NCBI GenBank assembly: GCA_020062605.1
Contig: JAGUWA010000316.1
Span: forward strand, 1 to 11,550
DNA: 11,550 nt
Direction of reading: 5' to 3'
Source: Parvibaculum sp.
GTDB taxonomy: Bacteria > Pseudomonadota > Alphaproteobacteria > Parvibaculales > Parvibaculaceae
The notes beneath the pieces are model-generated. The model searched no databases and had not been told where the DNA came from. It saw only the letters and a program-made list of their open reading frames with translations. Shown piece by piece: positions 1 through 5,618 of this stretch. Both the position numbers and the translations under genes were made by a program. The stretch's first letter is position 1, and every line of letters begins with the position of its first letter.

Positions 1-1179
1 CGGTTCGCGCGGCATACCGAGCCCACGTTCCGAAATAATGTTTTTCTGAATCTGCGCCGTGCCGCCGCCGATGATGAGCCCGAGCTGAAACATGTATCCC
101 CACTGCCACGAGCCGTGGCTACGCAGATAGGGGCTGTCGTCGTAGAGAACGCCAAGCTCTCCCATGACGTCGATCGCGAGCGCCGATATTTGATGGGTAA
201 GTTCGCAGGACTGAAGCTTCACGATCAGACGCGCCAAGCCGGGATCCTCACCCTTGCTGGCGCTGGTCAGCAGCCGGAGCCCATTGAACTTCATGGCAGC
301 AAGTTCTGCCTGAAGCCTTACCAGGCGGTCCCGGAAAATTGGATTGTCGATGGCCCGCTGCCCGTCGACAGTCTCCTCGTGCATCAGATCGACAAGGGCC
401 TGGAACCTGGTTTCCATAGCGGCCGGATCGCCCAGCATTCCGCGTTCGTGTTTCAGCGTTGCGTTGGCGACGAACCACCCCTGCCCGCGCTGGCCGACGA
501 TCTGCGTCTTCGGCACGCGCACATCGGTGAAGAAGACTTCGTTGAATTCGGCATGGCCCGTCATGGTGGTGAGCGGACGGACTTCGATGCCGGGCGTCTT
601 CATCGAGAAAATCAGATAGGAAATGCCTTCATGCTTCGGCTTGTCGGGCTCGGTGCGCACCAGGCAGAAGATCATGTCTGCCTCATGCGCGGTGCTGGTC
701 CAGATCTTCTGGCCGTTGATGACGAAATCGTCGCCATCGACAGTCGCCCTTGTCTGAAGGCTGGCGAGGTCCGAACCGGAACCAGGCTCGGAATATCCCT
801 GGCACCAGACCACCTCGCCGCGAAGCGTCGGCTTCACCCATTTTTTCTTCTGCTCCTCGGTGCCAAGCTCGAGAAGCGTCGGCACCAGCATGGAGATACC
901 CTGGTTCTGCAACGCCGAAGGAACACGAGCAGCGGAAAATTCCTCCGCGATGATGCGCGATTCGAGAATATCCGGCTTTGCACCATAGCCTCCGTAGTCT
1001 TTCGGAATCGTCCGCGCGGCATAGCCGTGCTGGATCAGCAGTTGCTGCCAGGAACAGGCTTCGGGAGACGGGCGCCCGGCAGCACCGAGACCCTTAGGCG
1101 CCTGACTCTTGTATTTCGTCAGGAACGCCCTGACCTCTTCCCGGAAGGCCTCGTATTTGGGGCCATATGCCAGATCCAT
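1..1179 (-). CDS. acyl-CoA dehydrogenase, 3' end cut by the window edge
   Basis: FAD-dependent alpha-beta dehydrogenation of an acyl-CoA, the first oxidative step of beta-oxidation. The visible 393 residues are nearly the whole family length (about 380-400), so only a few C-terminal residues lie outside. Family signatures are WCQGYSEPGSGSDLASL (125-141, flavin and substrate contacts), VINGQKIWTS (153-162), a middle beta-domain, and the C-terminal GGGTAQIQKNIISERGLG (371-388). The position that carries the catalytic Glu in medium-chain enzymes is Gly here (GGGTAQ). E245 in the HERG motif may serve instead, as the helix-G Glu does in isovaleryl-CoA dehydrogenase; that is inference. The ATG is preceded by GGAG seven bases upstream. 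It is the last visible gene of unit A, 38 bp after the zinc-ribbon gene. Family is certain; acyl substrate unknown. Confidence 0.93.
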   Translation of the reverse strand, partial: MDLAYGPKYEAFREEVRAFLTKYKSQAPKGLGAAGRPSPEACSWQQLLIQHGYAARTIPKDYGGYGAKPDILESRIIAEEFSAARVPSALQNQGISMLVPTLLELGTEEQKKKWVKPTLRGEVVWCQGYSEPGSGSDLASLQTRATVDGDDFVINGQKIWTSTAHEADMIFCLVRTEPDKPKHEGISYLIFSMKTPGIEVRPLTTMTGHAEFNEVFFTDVRVPKTQIVGQRGQGWFVANATLKHERGMLGDPAAMETRFQALVDLMHEETVDGQRAIDNPIFRDRLVRLQAELAAMKFNGLRLLTSASKGEDPGLARLIVKLQSCELTHQISALAIDVMGELGVLYDDSPYLRSHGSWQWGYMFQLGLIIGGGTAQIQKNIISERGLGMPREP

Positions 1180-1217
1180 TTTCGATCTCCGATGCGTAGA
1201 TGCGATTGGCTTTGCTT

Positions 1218-1640
1218 TTATTTCGGCGCAGGTTTGAAACACGGAAGCATGAATCCGTCGCCGATATCCCTGAAGACAAGGACCACAGGCATGTCCAGTT
1301 CAACTGCCTCCGGGTCGCAGTCGAGCAAGCGCGTCGCCATGCGGACGCCTTCTTCCAATTCCACGACCGCAGCTATGTAGGGCACGTCGCGTGCGAAAGC
1401 CGGATGAAAGGGCTGGTAGGTCACCGTCCAGGAAAAAATGCGCCCGCGCCCGCTGCTCGGCATCCACTCGTAATCCGGCGAACCGCATTTTGCGCACATG
1501 TAGCGCGGAAGGAACCGCCAGGTATCACAATGGCTGCACTGCTGAAACCGCAGGACGCTGTCCTGGCAAAGCTTCCAGAACTCCGCGTCGACCGGATCGA
1601 CGGTCGCGGGCTGAGGATATTTCGGTTGCTCAATTTCCAT
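1218..1640 (-). CDS. zinc-ribbon/OB-fold (DUF35) partner of the adjacent thiolase-like enzyme
   Basis: A 140-residue acyl-CoA-associated protein with an N-terminal rubredoxin-like zinc ribbon and a C-terminal OB-fold. The ribbon cysteines are C35, C38, C49 and C52 (CSHC, ten residues, CAKC). The OB-fold follows from about residue 60, with the GRIFSWTVTYQPFHPAF stretch (66-82) typical of the family. Such proteins bind SCP2-type thiolases or aldolases; in steroid degradation the DUF35 part of ChsH2 is needed by the Ltp2 aldolase. Here the domain stands alone, not fused to a MaoC fold. The reading frame is open back to 1688, but the ATG at 1640 is chosen because it has a perfect GAGGAGGT upstream and lies 2 bp past the thiolase stop. 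That spacing implies translational coupling and fixed stoichiometry. Function as a partner is inferred from family and position. Confidence 0.92.
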   Translation of the reverse strand: MEIEQPKYPQPATVDPVDAEFWKLCQDSVLRFQQCSHCDTWRFLPRYMCAKCGSPDYEWMPSSGRGRIFSWTVTYQPFHPAFARDVPYIAAVVELEEGVRMATRLLDCDPEAVELDMPVVLVFRDIGDGFMLPCFKPAPK

Positions 1641-1642
1641 TT

Positions 1643-2812
1643 TTACCTCCTCAAAATCGCGAGGCTGCCATCGCCGAGATCGCCCCATCCGGTCACGAGT
1701 CCGATTTCGGCATCCGGAATTTGCCGCTTGCCCGCATCGCCGCGCAATTGGCGGGTCGCCTCAAGCACATGATTGAGGCCCCACACATGCGCCTCGCTCA
1801 AAAGCCCGCCATGCGTATTGAGCGGGAACTTGCCGCCGAGCTCGATCTGTCCATCCTTGACGAAATCGAGTGCGCCACCCGGCTCGAAATAACCCAGGGC
1901 TTCGAGCTGGAGCAGCACGACATAGGTGAAACAGTCGTAGACCTGCAGAAAGTCCATGTCCTTCGGTGTCACGCCGGCCATGGCGAAAGCGCGTGGCGCG
2001 GCGTAGCTCAAACCGATCTTGAAAGGATCCGGCCGTGACGGAATATCGTCGGCAGGATAAGGATGGCCCTCGGCCGCGCCGGAGATATAGACCGGCCTGT
2101 GAGGCAAGTCCTTCGCCCGCTCGGCGCTCGTCACCACGACGGCGCAGGCCCCATCCGTCTCGAGACAGCAATCGAATAAACGGAACGGCGAGGACACCAT
2201 GCGCGACCGCATGTAATCGTCCATCGTCATCGGTTGACCGCAGGTCAGGGCGCGGTCGTTGAGTTGGGCGTGCTTGCGGCACGCCATCGCAATCCAACCC
2301 GTCGCCTCGGGGCCGACATTGTAAAGTTTCGAGTGCCGCGTCGCGAGCCAAGCATACATCTGCACCGGCAACAGAACGCCATAGGGGAGATAGTAACCCC
2401 GGATGGTCGAGGTCAGCGTGTTCATGTTCATTGGCCGGCTTGGCGGCACCCCCGCTTTTGGACGCAGCGCCGAGTAGCCATTCCAGCCGAGCGTGACCAG
2501 CACGTTGTCGCAGATACCGGAGGCCACGGCCATGGCGGCATTCTGCAACGCGGTAGTCGGGCTCGCGCCTCCCATGTTGACCGTCGATGCATATCGCAGC
2601 ACATCGACGCCAAGGTTGGCGGCCAGTTCCTCCGAGGTTGTATAGACGGGCGGCGGCACCATGCCGTCGATGTCCCCAGGCTTCAGCCCCGCATCCGCGA
2701 TGGCCCGCCTGGCGGCGTCTAGCATCATGGCCACGGCCGTCTGGTCCGACCCTTTTACATAGCCGGTCTCGCCGATCCCGACGATCGCAGCCTTGTCGCT
2801 GAAATTCTTCAC
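1643..2812 (-). CDS. SCP2/Ltp2-like thiolase-fold enzyme lacking the nucleophilic Cys; probable acyl-CoA aldolase
   Basis: A 389-residue thiolase-superfamily protein; the opening KNFSDKAAIVGIGETGY matches the start of SCP2-like lipid-transfer thiolases. In the segment that normally carries the active-site Cys (as in NNNCATGSTAL) this protein reads NMGGASPTTAL, with G82 at the Cys position. Other conserved parts are VYDCFT (291-296, with Y292), NTHGGLLSEAHVWG (332-345, with H334 and H342) and a C-terminal GWGDLGDGS. Cys-free relatives such as Ltp2 perform a retro-aldol split of beta-hydroxyacyl-CoA, so an aldolase role is preferred over thiolysis; this is inference. The frame extends to a TTG at 2902 overlapping the upstream stop, but the GTG at 2812 has GAGGG seven bases upstream and gives the usual N-terminus. 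The 86 bp before it show no other gene. It is followed 2 bp later by its zinc-ribbon partner. Confidence 0.9.
   Translation of the reverse strand: MKNFSDKAAIVGIGETGYVKGSDQTAVAMMLDAARRAIADAGLKPGDIDGMVPPPVYTTSEELAANLGVDVLRYASTVNMGGASPTTALQNAAMAVASGICDNVLVTLGWNGYSALRPKAGVPPSRPMNMNTLTSTIRGYYLPYGVLLPVQMYAWLATRHSKLYNVGPEATGWIAMACRKHAQLNDRALTCGQPMTMDDYMRSRMVSSPFRLFDCCLETDGACAVVVTSAERAKDLPHRPVYISGAAEGHPYPADDIPSRPDPFKIGLSYAAPRAFAMAGVTPKDMDFLQVYDCFTYVVLLQLEALGYFEPGGALDFVKDGQIELGGKFPLNTHGGLLSEAHVWGLNHVLEATRQLRGDAGKRQIPDAEIGLVTGWGDLGDGSLAILRR
1645..1652 (-). promoter_or_regulatory. strong ribosome binding site inside the end of the thiolase-like gene
   Basis: GAGGAGGT on the minus strand is embedded in the last codons of the thiolase-like gene, four bases before the zinc-ribbon ATG at 1640. 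It fixes that start and suggests coupled translation of the pair. Confidence 0.8.
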
Positions 2813-2819
2813 GAAACTG

Positions 2820-2824
2820 CCCTC
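2820..2824 (-). promoter_or_regulatory. ribosome binding site fixing the GTG start of the thiolase-like gene
   Basis: GAGGG on the minus strand lies seven bases before the GTG at 2812. It supports the 389-residue product over a TTG-started product 30 residues longer. Confidence 0.65.
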
Positions 2825-2898
2825 ATCATCATTGCCCAGGCACGCAGCCTTTTCGTTGATCCGCCGCACACCTTCCGTTGAAAATATTCTGTAACAGA

Positions 2899-3993
2899 TC
2901 AAGCCACCGGAATGAGACAGGAATGGACGGATTCCTGCCCCTCGATCTGGCGCGCCAGCGTCTTGATCGCCAGTTCAGCTTCCTCAAGCTCGAAATTATG
3001 AGTGTGCATGAGCTCAAGAGGATATTTGCGGCGCTCGATCATCTCGATCGCCTTCTTGTATCCCGACGACGTAACGCCGATCGCGCCCTTGATGGTGATT
3101 TCCTTCATGACGATAAGATCGGACACGAAATCGGAGACAGGCTTGAATCCCTTGACGCCGGCAAGGACGACCGTTCCGCCCATACGGACACAATCCAGGG
3201 CTTCACGGACCGGCTGAGTCGCGTAGGACGTAACCTCAACTATGACGTCCGCGCCCTTTCCGTTTGTCAACGCCCGCACGCGATCGACAACATTTTCGTT
3301 CTGCACGTCGATGATGTGATCGGCGCCCAGAGCAAGCGCCATCTGGAGCTTGTTTGAATCGGCCGCAAGCCCCGTGACTATGATCTTTCCCGCGCCGGCT
3401 TCACGTGCGGCAACGACGCTCGCAAGCCCGCGCTGTCCGGGTCCAAAAATCAAAACGGTATCGCCAACCTGCGTCTGCGGAATCTCGACCGCCCAGCGGA
3501 AGCCCGCACCCAGCGGATTGAACATGACCGCCAGTTCCGCCGGAAGGTTCTTGTCCATCTTGTGAAGGATCGTGTTGGGCGCGAGGTACATATATTGCGA
3601 ATAGGCGCCCCAGAGGCCCGGTGACTCCGTGAGCGGAATATATGAGTAGATCTGGCGGCGGTCGCAGAGGTGATAATGCCCGCCGACACAGGTGTCGCAG
3701 CAATGGCACGACAACATCGTCTCGATAGCGACCCGATCACCAACATCGACGCCCCAGCGCCTGGCGGCCTTGTCGCCAATTGCCTCGATAATCCCGAGAG
3801 GTTCGTGGCCCGGAATCACCGGCATCGGAGTCTGCAAGACCCCTTCGTATTGTTCGTAGTCGCTGCCGCAAATGCCGCAGGCTTCGATGCGAAGGATGGC
3901 GCTGTCGTCGGCGATCTGGGGGATCGGCAAATCTCGGGCTTCGAGTTTGCGCGGAGCCGTCTGCACCATCGCCATCGATTTTTTCGGCAACAT
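2899..3993 (-). CDS. zinc-dependent medium-chain alcohol dehydrogenase
   Basis: A 364-residue MDR-family NAD(P)-dependent alcohol/polyol dehydrogenase. Catalytic-zinc ligands are C42 (GICGSD) and H63-E64 (GHE). The structural zinc site is complete: C96, C99, C102 and C110 in the C-x2-C-x2-C-x7-C pattern. The Rossmann motif GPGQRG is at 184-189. The strand that follows ends in VTG (206-208) rather than the Asp usual in NAD-specific enzymes, so cofactor choice is unclear. The frame opens with a GTG at 4020, but the ATG at 3993 has AGGGAG six bases upstream and removes an odd N-terminal extension. First gene of unit A, reading away from the shared control region, so it should be expressed with the thiolase-like enzyme. 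It may oxidise an alcohol substrate or reduce a carbonyl released by the aldolase; neither can be decided here. Confidence 0.92.
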   Translation of the reverse strand: MLPKKSMAMVQTAPRKLEARDLPIPQIADDSAILRIEACGICGSDYEQYEGVLQTPMPVIPGHEPLGIIEAIGDKAARRWGVDVGDRVAIETMLSCHCCDTCVGGHYHLCDRRQIYSYIPLTESPGLWGAYSQYMYLAPNTILHKMDKNLPAELAVMFNPLGAGFRWAVEIPQTQVGDTVLIFGPGQRGLASVVAAREAGAGKIIVTGLAADSNKLQMALALGADHIIDVQNENVVDRVRALTNGKGADVIVEVTSYATQPVREALDCVRMGGTVVLAGVKGFKPVSDFVSDLIVMKEITIKGAIGVTSSGYKKAIEMIERRKYPLELMHTHNFELEEAELAIKTLARQIEGQESVHSCLIPVA

Positions 3994-3999
3994 TTTCAA

Positions 4000-4005
4000 C
4001 TCCCT
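4000..4005 (-). promoter_or_regulatory. ribosome binding site fixing the alcohol dehydrogenase start
   Basis: AGGGAG on the minus strand lies six bases before the ATG at 3993. It favours that ATG over the in-frame GTG at 4020. Confidence 0.7.
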
Positions 4006-4033
4006 GCTTGGTGTCGGCACCGACGACGCGTCG

Positions 4034-4071
4034 ATAACACATATATATTTTTTTATCCTTGTATGTGTTAT
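4034..4071. repeat. perfect 10-bp inverted repeat, candidate operator
   Basis: ATAACACATA (4034-4043) and its exact complement TATGTGTTAT (4062-4071) are separated by an 18-bp, T-rich spacer. The right half lies between the proposed -35 and -10 boxes of unit A and overlaps the proposed -10 of unit B; the left half would sit just past the unit A start point. That placement suits a regulator controlling both directions, and the IclR protein encoded at the end of unit B is the natural candidate. A stem-loop without a following run of U in the right place is the alternative reading. Confidence 0.6.
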
Positions 4072-4089
4072 AAAGATTCAAACGTAGAA

Positions 4090-4116
4090 TGCGAAGCCCT
4101 AAACTTCCGCTTCGCA
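4090..4116 (+). repeat. small inverted repeat in the unit B leader
   Basis: TGCGAAG (4090-4096) and CTTCGCA (4110-4116) are perfect complements around a 13-base loop. They lie between the probable promoter and the ribosome binding site at 4124-4130. In RNA this is a 7-bp hairpin just before the site, which could stabilise the leader or affect translation. Short repeats of this size can be chance. Confidence 0.35.
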
Positions 4117-4141
4117 AAATTTCGGGGAGGACAAAATAATA

Positions 4142-4711
4142 ATGACCGATGAAACGCCCAGGGTTCCCCTGCTGTCGATGGCGGAAGCGGCGGCCGCAGC
4201 CGCGAAAGCCGGCATATCCGAACAAATGGCGCCACTCAGCGTATTCAGGGTCTTGCTCCGCCATCCCGATGTAGCGCGCGAGCTTGCCTCGACGCTGAAC
4301 ACCCTGCTTTTCCAGGGCAACAAGCTCGATGCAAGACTGCGCGAACTCATCATCATGCGTATCGGCTGGAAGACGAAATCGCTCTATGAATGGACACAGC
4401 ATTGGCGGGTCGCCCGCATGCTGGACATTCCGGAGGCGGATCTGGTCGCCACGCGGGACTGGAAAAACGCTTCCTGCCTGTCCGACGCCGACCGTGCCAT
4501 TCTCGCCGCGACCGACGAGACGCTCGACGGCGGCATGATTTCGGACGCCACCTGGACGGCCTGTGCGGCACACCTGAAAACGGTAGAAGAACGGATCGAA
4601 CTGGTTGTTGCCATCGGAAACTGGACGCTTTTCTCGCAACTGCTCAAAAGCCTGAAGATTCCGCTTGAGGATGGCGTCGTCGCCTGGCCACCGGACGGCA
4701 AGAAACCTTGA
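4142..4711 (+). CDS. carboxymuconolactone decarboxylase-like (AhpD fold) protein
   Basis: A 189-residue all-helical protein of the CMD/AhpD superfamily. The core signature RELIIMRIGWKTKSLYEW (67-84) continues to H87, giving E69, E83 and H87, the acid and His positions conserved in the family. The redox CxxC of AhpD is absent (only C112 and C141 are present), so a peroxidase-like role is unlikely. These non-redox members sit often in aromatic, terpenoid and steroid catabolic operons, where their exact reaction is mostly unknown. First gene of unit B. Its ATG follows GGGGAGG with a rather long 11-base spacer; no better start is near. It is transcribed ahead of the MaoC and FadH genes with a 40-bp gap. 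A decarboxylase, isomerase or small-ring lactone role cannot be chosen from sequence. Confidence 0.88.
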   Translation: MTDETPRVPLLSMAEAAAAAAKAGISEQMAPLSVFRVLLRHPDVARELASTLNTLLFQGNKLDARLRELIIMRIGWKTKSLYEWTQHWRVARMLDIPEADLVATRDWKNASCLSDADRAILAATDETLDGGMISDATWTACAAHLKTVEERIELVVAIGNWTLFSQLLKSLKIPLEDGVVAWPPDGKKP

Positions 4712-4739
4712 GCGCGCAAGACAATGACAATTGCGGAAC

Positions 4740-4743
4740 AGGA
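4740..4743 (+). promoter_or_regulatory. ribosome binding site fixing the MaoC start
   Basis: AGGA lies eight bases before the ATG at 4752. It favours that ATG over the in-frame TTG at 4731, which has no comparable site. Confidence 0.55.
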
Positions 4744-4751
4744 TTACGATA

Positions 4752-5600
4752 ATGAGCGGGAAAAAGGCTATTTCGAAGGATCTGGTCGGCATGACGTTTC
4801 CGGCCGTCGATGTGGAATGGTCCGACAAGGACACGATGCTCTATGCACTCGGCGTCGGCGCTCGACCCGCCGATGGGCTTGATTTCATTTATGAAGGCAG
4901 AGGACCGAAAGTTCTGCCGACCTATGCCGTCATCCCCGGCGGGCGAGGGCTCGCAGGGCTGATGAGCGGCGTCGAGATGAAGTTGGAAATGCTGCTGCAT
5001 GGCGAGCAATCCGTCGAGTTGCTGCGTCCCCTGCCCTCATCGGCCAAGGTCAAGATAACGGCGCGCGTTTCCGAGGTTTGGGACAAAGGCAAGGCGGCCG
5101 TTATCGGAGTTGAGAGTACAGGTTCCGACGAGAAGGGACCCCTCTTCAAAACTCACGCGACGCTATTTGTACGCGGCGCCGGTGGATTCGGCGGAGAGCG
5201 CGGCCCTGCGAGCGTCGACTCGACGCCGCCAGAGCGGACGCCTGACGCAGTGGTCGAGGACACGACGCGTCCCGAGCAAGGGGCAATCTACCGCCTCTCG
5301 GGCGACCGCAATCCGATCCACATCGATCCGGACTTCGCCAAACTGGGCGGCTTTGAAAAGCCCTTCGTTCACGGGCTTTGCACATATGGCTTTGTCGGTC
5401 GCGCGGTCCTGCGCGAGCTTTGCGGCAACGATCCCGCCCGTTTCAAATCTCTCAGCGGACGCTTTGCCGCTCAGGTCTATTTCGGCGACACCATTATAAC
5501 GAAGATGTGGAAAACGGGCGACGGAGTCGCGATCGTGCGGGCCGAGACGCAAAACGGCAATGTCGTGCTGTCTCAGGCCAAAGCAGAATTCAAGCCCTGA
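4752..5600 (+). CDS. MaoC-family double-hotdog enoyl-CoA hydratase (hydratase 2 type)
   Basis: A 282-residue protein with two hotdog domains, the layout of eukaryotic-type hydratase 2 (the hydratase part of MFE-2). It adds water to a trans-2-enoyl-CoA, usually giving the R-3-hydroxyacyl-CoA. The full hydratase-2 motif is present in the second domain: YRLSGDRNPIHIDPDFA (180-196), with catalytic D185 and H190, followed by PFVHGLCTYG (204-213). The first domain (about 1-145) lacks this motif and would form the acyl-binding half. The ATG at 4752 is chosen over a TTG at 4731 because of AGGA eight bases upstream. It precedes fadH by 18 bp, so the two are surely co-expressed. Its product would be the natural substrate for the thiolase-like enzyme of unit A. 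Acyl-chain specificity is not visible. Confidence 0.94.
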   Translation: MSGKKAISKDLVGMTFPAVDVEWSDKDTMLYALGVGARPADGLDFIYEGRGPKVLPTYAVIPGGRGLAGLMSGVEMKLEMLLHGEQSVELLRPLPSSAKVKITARVSEVWDKGKAAVIGVESTGSDEKGPLFKTHATLFVRGAGGFGGERGPASVDSTPPERTPDAVVEDTTRPEQGAIYRLSGDRNPIHIDPDFAKLGGFEKPFVHGLCTYGFVGRAVLRELCGNDPARFKSLSGRFAAQVYFGDTIITKMWKTGDGVAIVRAETQNGNVVLSQAKAEFKP

Positions 5601-5618
5601 CGGACGGAAATTGGCGAA

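Larger units (their letters stand above)
3994..4141. promoter_or_regulatory. divergent control region between units A and B
   Basis: A 148-bp spacer between two divergent starts, markedly AT-rich around 4034-4080 against a GC-rich background. On the minus strand TTGAAT (4076-4081) and GGATAA (4053-4058) are 17 bp apart and could be -35 and -10 boxes for unit A. On the plus strand TATAAA (4069-4074) could be a -10 for unit B, but no good -35 precedes it. A perfect inverted repeat (4034-4071) overlaps both putative promoters. The position is certain from the flanking genes; the promoter boxes are weak guesses. Confidence 0.7.

Noticed and set aside
115..1380. Plus-strand open frame of 421 codons
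   Set aside because: It lies antisense to the acyl-CoA dehydrogenase, whose protein shows clear family motifs. The antisense product has no recognisable domain and is explained by GC-rich codon structure.
2813..2902. Possible 30-residue N-terminal extension of the thiolase-like protein from a TTG at 2902
   Set aside because: The extension does not look like the family, and the GTG at 2812 has a proper ribosome binding site and gives the usual N-terminus.
3737..4834. Minus-strand open frame of 365 codons
   Set aside because: It would span the divergent control region and overlap parts of three well-supported genes in other frames; its product looks like random translation.
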